Shown here: in pieces, positions 15,136-22,007 of the stretch
How the letters are laid out: each line of letters begins with the position of its first letter
Numbering within the stretch: position 1 is the first letter of the stretch
Source: Lachnospiraceae bacterium UBA5899
Lineage (GTDB): Bacteria > Bacillota > Clostridia > Lachnospirales > Lachnospiraceae
Length of the DNA: 22,007 nt
Assembly: GCA_002432425.1 (NCBI GenBank)
Contig: DJEL01000011.1
Location: 4,189-26,195, forward strand
Reading direction: 5' to 3'
Made by a program: the position numbers and the translations under genes
Notes under the pieces: model-generated
Seen by the model: the letters and a program-made list of their open reading frames with translations, nothing else
Databases searched by the model: none
What the model was told of the DNA's origin: nothing

Positions 15136-16119
15136 ATGAAGAAAAGAAAAAAAGGACTGCTGGCACTGGCAGTTATGGTAGTGATGCTGGCAGCGCTGGT
15201 GCTTTCCGGCTGCGGCAAAAAAGAGGAGAGTGCGGAAATCAGGGTAGGAGCCCTGAAGGGACCGACCACCATCGGACTTCTGCACCTGATGGACGAAGCG
15301 GAAAAAGGCAATACACAGAATACCTACACATTTACCATGGCAACGGCTGCGGATGAACTGACCGCCCAGGTGGTGAAGGGAGATCTGGACATTGCATTGC
15401 TGCCTGCCAATGTGGCAGCCATTGTTTACCAGAAGACGGACGGCGGCGTTACGGTACTGGATGTCAATACCCTCGGTGTGCTTTATCTGGTATCCGGCAG
15501 GGATGATATTACCGGTGTGACTGACCTTGCCGGCAAGACGGTTTATCTGACGGGAAAAGGAACAACCCCGGATTACTGCCTGCAGTATCTGTTAGCGCAG
15601 AACGGTCTTTCTCTGGAAGACGTGACCCTGGAATACAAATCCGAAGCAACCGAAGTAGCGGCGGTTCTTTCCGAAAATCCGGATGCCGTAGGACTTCTTC
15701 CCCAGCCGTTTGTGACGGTGGCATGCGCACAGAACGATGCCTTAAAGGTATGTGCTTCCCTGACGGAAGAATGGGATAAGGTAGCGGAAGACGGCAGCAG
15801 CCTGCTGACCGGTGTTACGATTGTACGGAACGATTTCTTAAAGGAGCATAAAAAAGCCGTAGAACAGTTCTTAAAAGACCATAAGGAGAGTGCGGACTTT
15901 GCCAATTCCAACGTGGAAGAAACCGCAGCCCTCTGCGTGGCACAGGAAATCATAGCCAAGGAACCGGTGGCACAGAAGGCAATTCCTTCCTGCAACATTA
16001 CCTGCATGACGGGCAGTGAAATGAAAGAGGCGCTTTCCGGTTATCTGAAGGTTTTATATGACCTGAACCCGACATCTGTCGGCGGAGAACTCCCGGCAGA
16101 CGATTTCTACTATGAATAA
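15136..16119 (+). CDS. SsuA/NitT-type ABC substrate-binding lipoprotein
   Basis: A 327-residue lipoprotein that would capture a small ligand outside the membrane for the ABC importer encoded next. A basic start (MKKRKKG), a hydrophobic stretch and lipobox LSGC with Cys26 give lipid anchoring. The mature part begins like the SsuA/THI5 group (EIRVGALKGPTTIGLLHLMD), has the hinge-type segment VVKGDLDIALLPANVAAIVY, and later LAGKTVYLTGKGTTPDYCLQ. Such proteins bind sulfonates, nitrate, taurine or pyrimidine precursors; no residue tells which. AAGGAG lies 9 bases before ATG. Its last 8 bases overlap the permease-ATPase gene. Regulation by the divergent LysR protein is likely. Confidence 0.88.
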   Translation: MKKRKKGLLALAVMVVMLAALVLSGCGKKEESAEIRVGALKGPTTIGLLHLMDEAEKGNTQNTYTFTMATAADELTAQVVKGDLDIALLPANVAAIVYQKTDGGVTVLDVNTLGVLYLVSGRDDITGVTDLAGKTVYLTGKGTTPDYCLQYLLAQNGLSLEDVTLEYKSEATEVAAVLSENPDAVGLLPQPFVTVACAQNDALKVCASLTEEWDKVAEDGSSLLTGVTIVRNDFLKEHKKAVEQFLKDHKESADFANSNVEETAALCVAQEIIAKEPVAQKAIPSCNITCMTGSEMKEALSGYLKVLYDLNPTSVGGELPADDFYYE

Positions 16120-17488
16120 AAAAACAAAAGACAGGCTGGCAGGCATCGGCATAGTTATCTTCTGGCTGGGTGTCTGGCAGCTTGCCGCATTTTTCGTACA
16201 CAACCGAATTCTGATAGCGGGTCCTGCGGAGACCCTGCAGGCGCTTGTGAGGGAGGCAGCTACCGCCTCCTTCTGGAAAACCGTGGGAGTCTCTCTTTTC
16301 AGGGTAACCATTGGATTTCTGGCAGCCTTTTTTGCCGGCTGTCTGCTGGCGGTATTCAGTTATAAAAGCAGTATCGTGCAGAGACTTCTGGCGCCTGTTA
16401 TGCAGTTTGCCAAGGCGGTTCCGGTGGCTTCCTTTGTGGTGACATTACTCATCTGGTGGGGTGCGGACAGCCTATCTGTGGCAATTTCCTTTCTGGTGAC
16501 TCTTCCTGTTATATACGTCAGTTTTCTGGAAGGGCTTACCCATGTGGATAAAAATCTCGTGGAAATGGCACAGGTTTTTCATCTGCGCTTTCCCGTGAGG
16601 GCATTGTATATTGTGCGGCCGGCACTGGCGCCTTTTGTGGAAGGGGCATTGCAGACGGCGCTTGGCATGAGCTTTAAGGCAGGCGTTGCGGCGGAGGTTA
16701 TCGGTACGCCCCGCTGGGCTATCGGGACGGCTCTGTATGAGTCCAAAATATATCTGGATACGGCGGGCGTGTTTGCCTGGACGGCAGTGGTGGTGGCGCT
16801 GTCCTTTTTACTGGAAAAGCTGTTTTTGCTTTTCTTCCGGAAGCTGCGTGACTGGCAGCCTTTCCTTGCCGGGAAAGAACAGGATTACCCGGCAGAGGAT
16901 GTTAAGGTGTGCGGACTGTTCCAGAGCTATGGGGAAAAGCCGGTGCTGCGGGATGTGAATGCCCTTTACCGGAAGGGAAAAAGTTACTGTCTGATGGCGC
17001 CCTCGGGAGCCGGTAAGACGACCCTTCTTCTTACCATGGCGGGAATCTATGCCCCGAAGGAAGGAAGCGTGTCCGGCAGCAGCCATGCATCGGTTTTATT
17101 TCAGGAGGACAGACTGTTTCCCGGGACCACGGTGCTGCAGAATGTGGCAGCGGCAGCGGGAGAGGAAAAAGCAAAGCAAATTCTGACGGACCTGGGGCTT
17201 TCCGATGTCCTTCTAAAAAAAACGGAAGAGCTTTCCGGCGGTATGAAACGGCGGGTTTCTCTGGCGAGGGCGCTTGCCTGCGGCGGAGACTGCCTGCTTT
17301 TGGATGAACCTTTTACGGGACTGGACGGGGAGAACCGCAAAAAAGCGGCGGACTGTATCCGCAAATACGCAAACGGACGTATGGTTCTTGTTTCCACCCA
17401 TGACGGCGAAGACGCATCTCTCTTAGACGGGGAGATTGTAACTATAAAGAGGGAAAACAGGGCGGACGGTAGTTGCAAAAATGAATAG
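16112..17488 (+). CDS. Single-chain ABC importer: SsuC-like permease fused to SsuB-like ATPase
   Basis: A 458-residue protein that joins two subunits normally made from separate genes. Residues 1 to about 250 are the permease: an N-terminal helix, several membrane helices, and the EAA loop (VEMAQVFHLRFPVRALYIVR) that docks the ATPase. From about 265 comes a complete though short ATPase: Walker A APSGAGKTT (about 295-303), Q-loop LFQEDRLFPG, signature LSGGMKRR (about 373), Walker B LLLDEP (about 394-399), D-loop GLD, and H-loop VSTHD. The frame is continuous with no sign of a sequencing slip. The start ATG overlaps the lipoprotein stop by 8 bases, so lipoprotein and transporter are coupled. 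A homodimer would supply both permeases and both ATPases. Substrate unknown. Confidence 0.9.
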   Translation: MNKKTKDRLAGIGIVIFWLGVWQLAAFFVHNRILIAGPAETLQALVREAATASFWKTVGVSLFRVTIGFLAAFFAGCLLAVFSYKSSIVQRLLAPVMQFAKAVPVASFVVTLLIWWGADSLSVAISFLVTLPVIYVSFLEGLTHVDKNLVEMAQVFHLRFPVRALYIVRPALAPFVEGALQTALGMSFKAGVAAEVIGTPRWAIGTALYESKIYLDTAGVFAWTAVVVALSFLLEKLFLLFFRKLRDWQPFLAGKEQDYPAEDVKVCGLFQSYGEKPVLRDVNALYRKGKSYCLMAPSGAGKTTLLLTMAGIYAPKEGSVSGSSHASVLFQEDRLFPGTTVLQNVAAAAGEEKAKQILTDLGLSDVLLKKTEELSGGMKRRVSLARALACGGDCLLLDEPFTGLDGENRKKAADCIRKYANGRMVLVSTHDGEDASLLDGEIVTIKRENRADGSCKNE

Positions 17489-17514
17489 ACAAGCGCCCAT
17501 TCTTATGCTATAAT
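17486..17514 (+). promoter_or_regulatory. tig promoter
   Basis: TAGACA (17486-17491), a 17-base spacer and TATAAT (17509-17514) with the extended TGC before it: close to ideal. The -35 box begins on the stop codon of the preceding gene. The start would be near 17521, and the leader contains an imperfect hairpin (about 17527-17549). Confidence 0.85.
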
Positions 17515-17572
17515 CTGTAAATGACTGTGGGTATATAGGTTATAGCCACGACATTAAGGAGGAATTGTAACA

Positions 17573-18853
17573 ATGAGTTTACAGGTAGAAAAATTAGAAC
17601 ACAACATGGCGAAGCTGACCATTGAAGTGCCCGCTGAAGAATTAGAGAAAGCACTGGAAACGGCTTATCAGAAAAACAAAAACAAAATCAGTGTACCCGG
17701 TTTCCGTAAGGGCAAGGTACCTCGCAATATGATTGAAAAAATGTACGGTCCCGCTATCTTCTACGAAGATGCAGCCAACGAACTGATTCCCGATGCTTAC
17801 GAAAAAGCACTGGATGAATGCGAAGAAGAAATCGTATCCGCTCCCAAGATTGACGTAACCCAGATTGAAAAGGGCAAGGATTTCATCTTTACCGCAGAAG
17901 TAGCAGTAAAGCCGGAAGTTACCCTCGGCAAGTACAAAGGTATCAAGGTAGACGAGGCTGACCTTGCTGTTACCGAAGAAGAAATCAATGCACAGATTGA
18001 AAAGGAAAGAGAAAACAGCGCAAGAACCATCAGCGTAGAAGACAGACCCGTTAAAGACGGCGACATCACCACTCTGGATTTTGAAGGCTTTGTAGACGGC
18101 GTGGCTTTTGAAGGCGGCAAGGGCACCGACTATCCTTTAACCATCGGTTCCGGTTCTTTCATTCCCGGCTTTGAAGAGCAGTTAATCGGCGCAGAATTAA
18201 ACAAGGAAGTAGAAGTAAACGTTACTTTCCCCGAAGATTATCATGCAAAGGATTTAGCAGGAAAGCCTGCAACCTTCAAGTGCAAGATTAAGGATATCAA
18301 GGAAAAAGAGCTTCCCGAGTTAGACGATGAATTCGCAAGCGAAGTTTCCGCATTCGATACCATGGCAGAATACAAGGAAGACGTTAAGAAATCCTTAGAG
18401 ATGAAGAAAGCAGACGCTGCCAAGATTGCAAAGGAAGAAGCTGTTATCGATGCCGTTATCGAAGACGCAAAGATGGATATTCCCGATGCAATGGTAGAAA
18501 CCGAGCAGAGACGGATTATCGAAGAGTTCTCCCAGAGAATGAGAATGCAGGGTCTTACCATGGAACAGTATATGCAGTTCACCGGCATGACACCGCAGGC
18601 TCTTATGGAGCAGACCAAGCCTCAGGCATTAAAGAGAATCCAGTCCAGACTGGTACTCGAAGCAGTCGCTAAGGCTGAGAACCTGAAAGCAAGCGAAGAA
18701 GATTATGCAGCAGAAATCAAGGATATGTCTGAGAAGTATCAGATGGAAGAAGACAAGATTAAAGAAATGCTTGGAGAAAAGGGCAAGAAGCAGGTAGAAG
18801 AAGACCTTGCCATCAGAAAAGCAGTTGACTTCTTAGTTGAAAATGCGAAATAA
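17573..18853 (+). CDS. tig: Trigger factor chaperone
   Basis: A 426-residue ribosome-bound chaperone and peptidyl-prolyl isomerase acting on new chains at the exit tunnel. Domain order is complete: ribosome-binding domain with the signature GFRKGKVPR (Phe44-Arg45), an FKBP-type isomerase domain at about 150-245 (DGDITTLDFEGFVDG, then GSGSFIPGFEEQLIGA), and a long helical C-terminal domain to the end. AAGGAGGA (17556-17563) lies 9 bases before ATG. The gene stands alone between its own promoter and a terminator; the clpP-clpX genes that often follow tig in Firmicutes are absent here. Codon use is that of a highly expressed gene (frequent GAA, AAG, CCC, GGC). Confidence 0.97.
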   Translation: MSLQVEKLEHNMAKLTIEVPAEELEKALETAYQKNKNKISVPGFRKGKVPRNMIEKMYGPAIFYEDAANELIPDAYEKALDECEEEIVSAPKIDVTQIEKGKDFIFTAEVAVKPEVTLGKYKGIKVDEADLAVTEEEINAQIEKERENSARTISVEDRPVKDGDITTLDFEGFVDGVAFEGGKGTDYPLTIGSGSFIPGFEEQLIGAELNKEVEVNVTFPEDYHAKDLAGKPATFKCKIKDIKEKELPELDDEFASEVSAFDTMAEYKEDVKKSLEMKKADAAKIAKEEAVIDAVIEDAKMDIPDAMVETEQRRIIEEFSQRMRMQGLTMEQYMQFTGMTPQALMEQTKPQALKRIQSRLVLEAVAKAENLKASEEDYAAEIKDMSEKYQMEEDKIKEMLGEKGKKQVEEDLAIRKAVDFLVENAK

Positions 18854-18873
18854 TTAACCCAAAGATTTTAAGT

Positions 18874-18925
18874 CACTTCCCGAAAGCAAAGACTTGTGAT
18901 GAGCGTTGCAAAGGGAAGTGTTTTT
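18874..18925 (+). terminator. tig terminator
   Basis: An 8-bp stem CACTTCCC/GGGAAGTG (18874-18881 with 18913-18920) with an inner GCAA/TTGC pairing is followed by TTTTT. Confidence 0.8.
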
Positions 18926-18980
18926 CTTTCTATGTGTTCGGATGCATCCGAGAGAACAGGCTGCGAAAGGAGAAAATACT

Positions 18981-20435
18981 ATGAGCGTATTAGAAGGCAA
19001 AGAGCCGCAGAAAGTGTGGCATTATTTTGAAGAAATCTGTAAAATTCCCCACGGTTCGGGAAATGTGGAAGGCATCAGCAACTATCTGGTTTCTTTTGCC
19101 AAAGAACATAATCTTTCCTGCATACAGGACGAAATGAAGAATATTATCATAAAGAAGCCGGCAAGCAAGGGCTATGAACAGGAGCCCGCAGTTATTTTAC
19201 AGGGACATATGGACATGGTAGCCGTTAAGAAGCCGGGAGCTTCTATTGATATGGAAAAAGAAGGTCTGACACTGGGTGTGGAAGGCGATTTTCTGTATGC
19301 GAAGGACACCAGCCTGGGCGGGGATGACGGTATTGCCGTTGCCTATGCACTGGCGTTACTTTCTTCCGACGATATTCCCCATCCGGCGCTGGAAGTCATC
19401 ATTACCGTGGATGAAGAAGTGGGCATGGACGGTGCAAGGGAGATTGATTTGTCCGGTCTGAAAGCCAAAAGAATGCTGAACCTCGACTCCGAAGAAGAAG
19501 GCATTTTCCTAACAAGCTGTGCAGGCGGTGCCAGAATTAACTGCTTTTTCCCTCTCACCATGGAAGAAAAAGCGGGTGAACTGTACCGTATCAGCGTGGA
19601 AGGACTGCTCGGCGGCCATTCCGGCGAAATGATTGACAAGGGAAGAGGCAACTCCAATGTGATTATGGGCAGACTGCTTTATCTTATGGCAGAAGAATTT
19701 CCCGTGCATATCGTATCCTTGGAGGGCGGACTTGCGGACAATGCCATTCCGAGACATACGGTGGCAGAGGTTATTGTTGCGGAAGAACACAGCAGACTGC
19801 TGGAGAATATTCTGTTAAAGGCAGAGAAGGACATTCACACGGAGCTCTGTACCAAGGACCCGGATTTCCAGCTTACCACCGTGCATATGGGAGAAGTGGT
19901 AAAAGAGGCAGCCGATGAAGAAAGCAGCATGCGTCTGGCATCTGCCCTGCTGGCATTCCCGAACGGTGTGCAGGCCATGAGCGGCGAGGTAGAGGGGCTG
20001 GTGGAAACTTCCCTGAACCTGGGTATTTTAGAGCTGAATACCGATAGAAAGGAAGCTGTAGCTTCCTTCTCCGTCAGAAGCTGCTTAGAGAGCGCCAAGT
20101 ATGCGCTGCTTTCCAAGGTGGAGACCATTACCCGTCTTTGCGGCGGTATTTCCACCATTACCGGCGAATACCCCGGCTGGGCATACCGTGTGGAGTCCCC
20201 GCTTCGGGAGAAATGCGTTAAGGTTTACGAAGAGATGTACGGCAAAAAGCCGCAGCTTCAGGCCATTCATGCCGGATTGGAATGCGGCATCCTGGCTTCC
20301 AAAATCGATGATTTGGACTGCATTTCCTTAGGCCCCGACATGCAGGGCATCCACACCACGGAAGAAAAGTTAAGCATCTCTTCCGTAGAACGTGTCTGGA
20401 AATTCCTGCTTAAGGTGCTGGAAACGAAGGATTGA
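18981..20435 (+). CDS. pepD: Aminoacyl-histidine dipeptidase (M20/PepD)
   Basis: A 484-residue zinc dipeptidase of the cytoplasm that cleaves dipeptides such as Xaa-His. All di-zinc ligands of the M20 family are in place: His76 with Asp78 (GHMDM), Asp115 (LGGDDG, bridging), Glu145-Glu146 (DEEVGMDG), Asp169 (NLDSEEE) and His430 (IHAGLECG). A lid/dimerisation domain is inserted at roughly residues 205-385 (GLLGGHSGEMIDKGRGNSN). Length is normal. ATG 18981 has AAAGGAG 8 bases upstream; a TTG at 18906 in frame lies inside the tig terminator and is not used. It is followed after 65 bases by the AI-2E family gene with a hairpin between. Confidence 0.95.
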   Translation: MSVLEGKEPQKVWHYFEEICKIPHGSGNVEGISNYLVSFAKEHNLSCIQDEMKNIIIKKPASKGYEQEPAVILQGHMDMVAVKKPGASIDMEKEGLTLGVEGDFLYAKDTSLGGDDGIAVAYALALLSSDDIPHPALEVIITVDEEVGMDGAREIDLSGLKAKRMLNLDSEEEGIFLTSCAGGARINCFFPLTMEEKAGELYRISVEGLLGGHSGEMIDKGRGNSNVIMGRLLYLMAEEFPVHIVSLEGGLADNAIPRHTVAEVIVAEEHSRLLENILLKAEKDIHTELCTKDPDFQLTTVHMGEVVKEAADEESSMRLASALLAFPNGVQAMSGEVEGLVETSLNLGILELNTDRKEAVASFSVRSCLESAKYALLSKVETITRLCGGISTITGEYPGWAYRVESPLREKCVKVYEEMYGKKPQLQAIHAGLECGILASKIDDLDCISLGPDMQGIHTTEEKLSISSVERVWKFLLKVLETKD

Positions 20436-20443
20436 TAGGGGAT

Positions 20444-20471
20444 AGGCTCATATGCGGGAATGCATAAGCCT
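20444..20471 (+). other. Hairpin between pepD and the AI-2E family gene
   Basis: AGGCT-CA-TATGC pairs with GCATA-AGCCT around a GGGAAT loop: ten base pairs with a two-base bulge. There is no T run, so it is not an intrinsic terminator; it may be an mRNA-processing or stability element. Confidence 0.4.
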
Positions 20472-20500
20472 GCACATTGTGAAAGAGGATTGGAATTTAT

Positions 20501-21682
20501 ATGGGATTTGATAAGGAAAAGATAAAACAGATAAAGGGACTGCTTCTGTTTGCAGCGGGACTGATACTGCTCATTATATACAGTGGCAGTGTAGTAAAAG
20601 GCATAGGAATGTGCCTTTCTATTCTGGCGCCCTTTGCGGCAGGGGGATGTATTGCCTTTGTACTGAACCTGCCTATGCGGGCAATCGAGAAAAACCTTCC
20701 CGGCAGATGGCGGGGGAAAAGCGGCAGAATGCTTAAAAGAGGCATCAGCCTGTTATTGGCATTTCTTTTTATTGTTACCGTTTTGGTTGTTGTCATAGTA
20801 ACGGTAGTTCCGAGGCTGCAGGAAAGTTTTTTACTGATTGGCACTCAGATACCGGCATTTACGGCAAGAGTTTTAAGGGATCTGGAGGAGCTTTTTGCCA
20901 ATAATCCGGAAATTCTGTCCCAGATAGAAAAATGGCAGACTAAAGAAACGGACTGGGTGGAAATTGGAAAACATATAAGCCAATTTCTGACAAGCGGCAT
21001 GGGTAGTGTACTTTCCTCTGCCTATACAATGGCAAGTAATATCATCGGCGGTGTGGTAGACAGCTTTGTTGCGGTTATCTTTGCCGTTTATATCGTAGCG
21101 CAGAAGGAAAAGCTGGCTGACCAGGGGAGAAGAATACTGAAAGCCTATCTTTCGCCCTATGCCTGTGATAAGGTGCAGTATGTTCTGCGGCTTCTGGCTT
21201 CCAATTTCAGTCATTTTATCGTCGGACAGTGTACCGAAGCCCTGATTTTGGGCTGTCTGTTTCTGGTATCCATGACTGTTTTCCGATTTCCCTATGCGTT
21301 GGTAATCAGTGTGCTGATTGCCCTGACCGCCTTAATTCCCATAGTCGGTGCGTTTATTGGCTGTGCCGTGGGAGCACTTCTTATACTGATGACTAATCCC
21401 GTACAGGCGTTGTGGTTTGTTGTATTATTTTTAGTGCTGCAGCAGGTAGAAGGCAATCTGATTTATCCGCATGTGGTGGGAAATTCCGTTGGGCTTCCGT
21501 CCATCTGGGTTTTAGTGGCGGTGACAGTGGGAGGTAGTCTGTTCGGTGTGCCGGGAATGCTTTTCTTTATTCCCCTGACAGCCACAATATACATGCTTTT
21601 CCGAGACAGGGTAAACGAACGGAACCGGCAACGTAAAAATATGCAAAAAAGTACCAAAAATACAAAAAACATAAAAAATTGA
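20501..21682 (+). CDS. AI-2E family (UPF0118) membrane protein
   Basis: A 393-residue integral membrane protein. It shows the family plan: a hydrophobic N-terminal helix (GLLLFAAGLILLIIY), a second block (LLLAFLFIVTVLVVVIV), a hydrophilic stretch at about 115-175, and several C-terminal helices with the characteristic LQQVEGNLIYPHVVGNSVG followed by LPSIWVLVAVTVGG. Members have been linked to export of autoinducer-2 or to Na+(Li+)/H+ antiport, and many remain of unknown role; I cannot choose. The C-terminus is a basic Lys/Asn-rich tail. The start ATG 20501 has only a moderate binding site (AGAGGA, about 11 bases upstream). Likely co-transcribed with pepD, as no promoter is evident. Confidence 0.9.
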   Translation: MGFDKEKIKQIKGLLLFAAGLILLIIYSGSVVKGIGMCLSILAPFAAGGCIAFVLNLPMRAIEKNLPGRWRGKSGRMLKRGISLLLAFLFIVTVLVVVIVTVVPRLQESFLLIGTQIPAFTARVLRDLEELFANNPEILSQIEKWQTKETDWVEIGKHISQFLTSGMGSVLSSAYTMASNIIGGVVDSFVAVIFAVYIVAQKEKLADQGRRILKAYLSPYACDKVQYVLRLLASNFSHFIVGQCTEALILGCLFLVSMTVFRFPYALVISVLIALTALIPIVGAFIGCAVGALLILMTNPVQALWFVVLFLVLQQVEGNLIYPHVVGNSVGLPSIWVLVAVTVGGSLFGVPGMLFFIPLTATIYMLFRDRVNERNRQRKNMQKSTKNTKNIKN

Positions 21683-21690
21683 AAAAATTA

Positions 21691-21709
21691 AAAAAAGCAC
21701 TTGCTTTTT
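21691..21709 (+). terminator. Weak terminator-like hairpin before the tRNA
   Basis: AAAAAGC-ACTT-GCTTTTT forms a short, mostly A-T stem ending in a T run. It overlaps the -35 box of the tRNA promoter, so it may be chance. Confidence 0.35.
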
Positions 21710-21729
21710 CCCAAAAAACAGGATATAAT
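21701..21729 (+). promoter_or_regulatory. tRNA promoter
   Basis: TTGCTT (21701-21706), a 17-base spacer and a perfect TATAAT (21724-21729). The start near 21736 leaves a 5' leader of about 7 bases before the mature tRNA. Confidence 0.8.
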
Positions 21730-21742
21730 ACATCTTGTGCTT

Positions 21743-21817
21743 CGGGGTGTGGCTCAGTTTGGCTAGAGCGCTGTCTTAGGGAGGCAGAGGTCGCGTGTTC
21801 GAATCACGTCACTCCGA
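21743..21817 (+). tRNA. tRNA-Pro (anticodon AGG)
   Basis: All arms fold: acceptor CGGGGTG/CACTCCG with one G-U pair, D stem GCTC/GAGC, anticodon stem CTGTC/GGCAG, and T arm GCGTG-TTCGAAT-CACGT. The anticodon loop TTAGGGA places AGG at 34-36 and G at 37, reading CCU. The C1-G72 pair and A73 are the bacterial proline identity set. CCA is not encoded (CTA follows A73), so it must be added after transcription. Confidence 0.93.
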
Positions 21818-21828
21818 CTACTTAAAAG

Positions 21829-21887
21829 AAGCAGGAAAACCGCATTTTCAAGGGCAATACCTTGAAGGTGCGGTTTTTCGCTGCTTT
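21829..21887 (+). terminator. Strong tRNA terminator
   Basis: A 16-bp stem with two G-U pairs (21838-21853 with 21860-21875), loop GCAATA, followed by TTTTT (21874-21878). AAGCAG/CTGCTT outside it (21829-21834 with 21881-21886) extends the pairing. Confidence 0.92.
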
Positions 21888-22007
21888 ATCGGAAATTTCG
21901 TTGAATTTTCCGATAAAGCCCTCCGGACAGGAGCGCACTGCGGCGGAGTGGAATTATGTCGCTTAAGCGACCCGACGCAGGCGCAGAATCCTGCAAAGCA
22001 GGATTCT
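21883..22007. repeat. Palindrome-rich end: successive perfect hairpins, possible REP-like element
   Basis: Directly after the terminator come a perfect 13-bp inverted repeat (21883-21895 with 21907-21919), a CTCCG/CGGAG pair (about 21921-21947), the 14-base palindrome GTCGCTTAAGCGAC (21958-21971), and a perfect 10-bp hairpin with an AAA loop (21985-21994 with 21998-22007) that ends exactly at the window edge. No gene is visible. The element probably continues to the right. Confidence 0.55.

Noticed and set aside
18938..18951. Perfect 14-base palindrome TCGGATGCATCCGA upstream of pepD
   Set aside because: One perfect 14-base palindrome is expected by chance in about 16 kb, and there is no second site or clear promoter around it.
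1..22007. CRISPR array, transposase, integrase or phage genes
   Set aside because: I found no regularly spaced repeats and no recombinase, toxin or phage protein in any frame.

Overview
The window reads as a chromosome segment of a motile Gram-positive anaerobe of the class Clostridia, most likely family Lachnospiraceae. Reasons: a Lachnospiraceae-type flagellin, near-consensus sigma-A promoters, strong AGGAGG-type ribosome binding sites, a typical lipobox lipoprotein, and a PurA of the divergent type I associate with this family. Genus is not determined. It holds 17 protein genes (one cut by the left edge), one tRNA, and one candidate small RNA.

Left part (1-11307): cell-surface or flagellar glycan island. 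The 3' end of a flagellin gene is followed, convergently, by a GT2 glycosyltransferase with TPR repeats. Divergent from that gene runs a tight seven-gene operon from about 1993 to 11307: a TagB-like GT-B transferase, two FkbM methyltransferases, a two-domain TagF-like transferase fused to a second glycosyltransferase domain, an IspD/TarI-like cytidylyltransferase, an extended SDR, and a DXS-like thiamine-diphosphate enzyme. Most junctions overlap or have under 50 bases. The island is clearly AT-richer than the right part. My inference is that it builds a CDP-activated polyol or sugar (DXS-like, SDR, IspD-like), transfers it as a phosphodiester (TagB/TagF-like) onto a glycan, and O-methylates it (FkbM). 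Its place beside flagellin suggests flagellin decoration.

Middle (11380-14762): purA with its own promoter and a leader of three small hairpins, a small two-helix membrane protein, and on the minus strand a LysR regulator followed by a HAD phosphatase.

Right part (14763-22007): a 373-base divergent spacer with a minus-strand candidate small RNA carrying C-rich anti-Shine-Dalgarno segments, and a plus-strand promoter framed by an 8-bp inverted repeat. Then come an SsuA-like lipoprotein and an unusual single-chain permease-ATPase, which together could form a two-gene ABC importer, probably controlled by the LysR gene. Next are trigger factor (tig), the dipeptidase pepD, an AI-2E family membrane protein, and tRNA-Pro(AGG). 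The last 125 bases are a run of perfect hairpins and palindromes cut by the window end.
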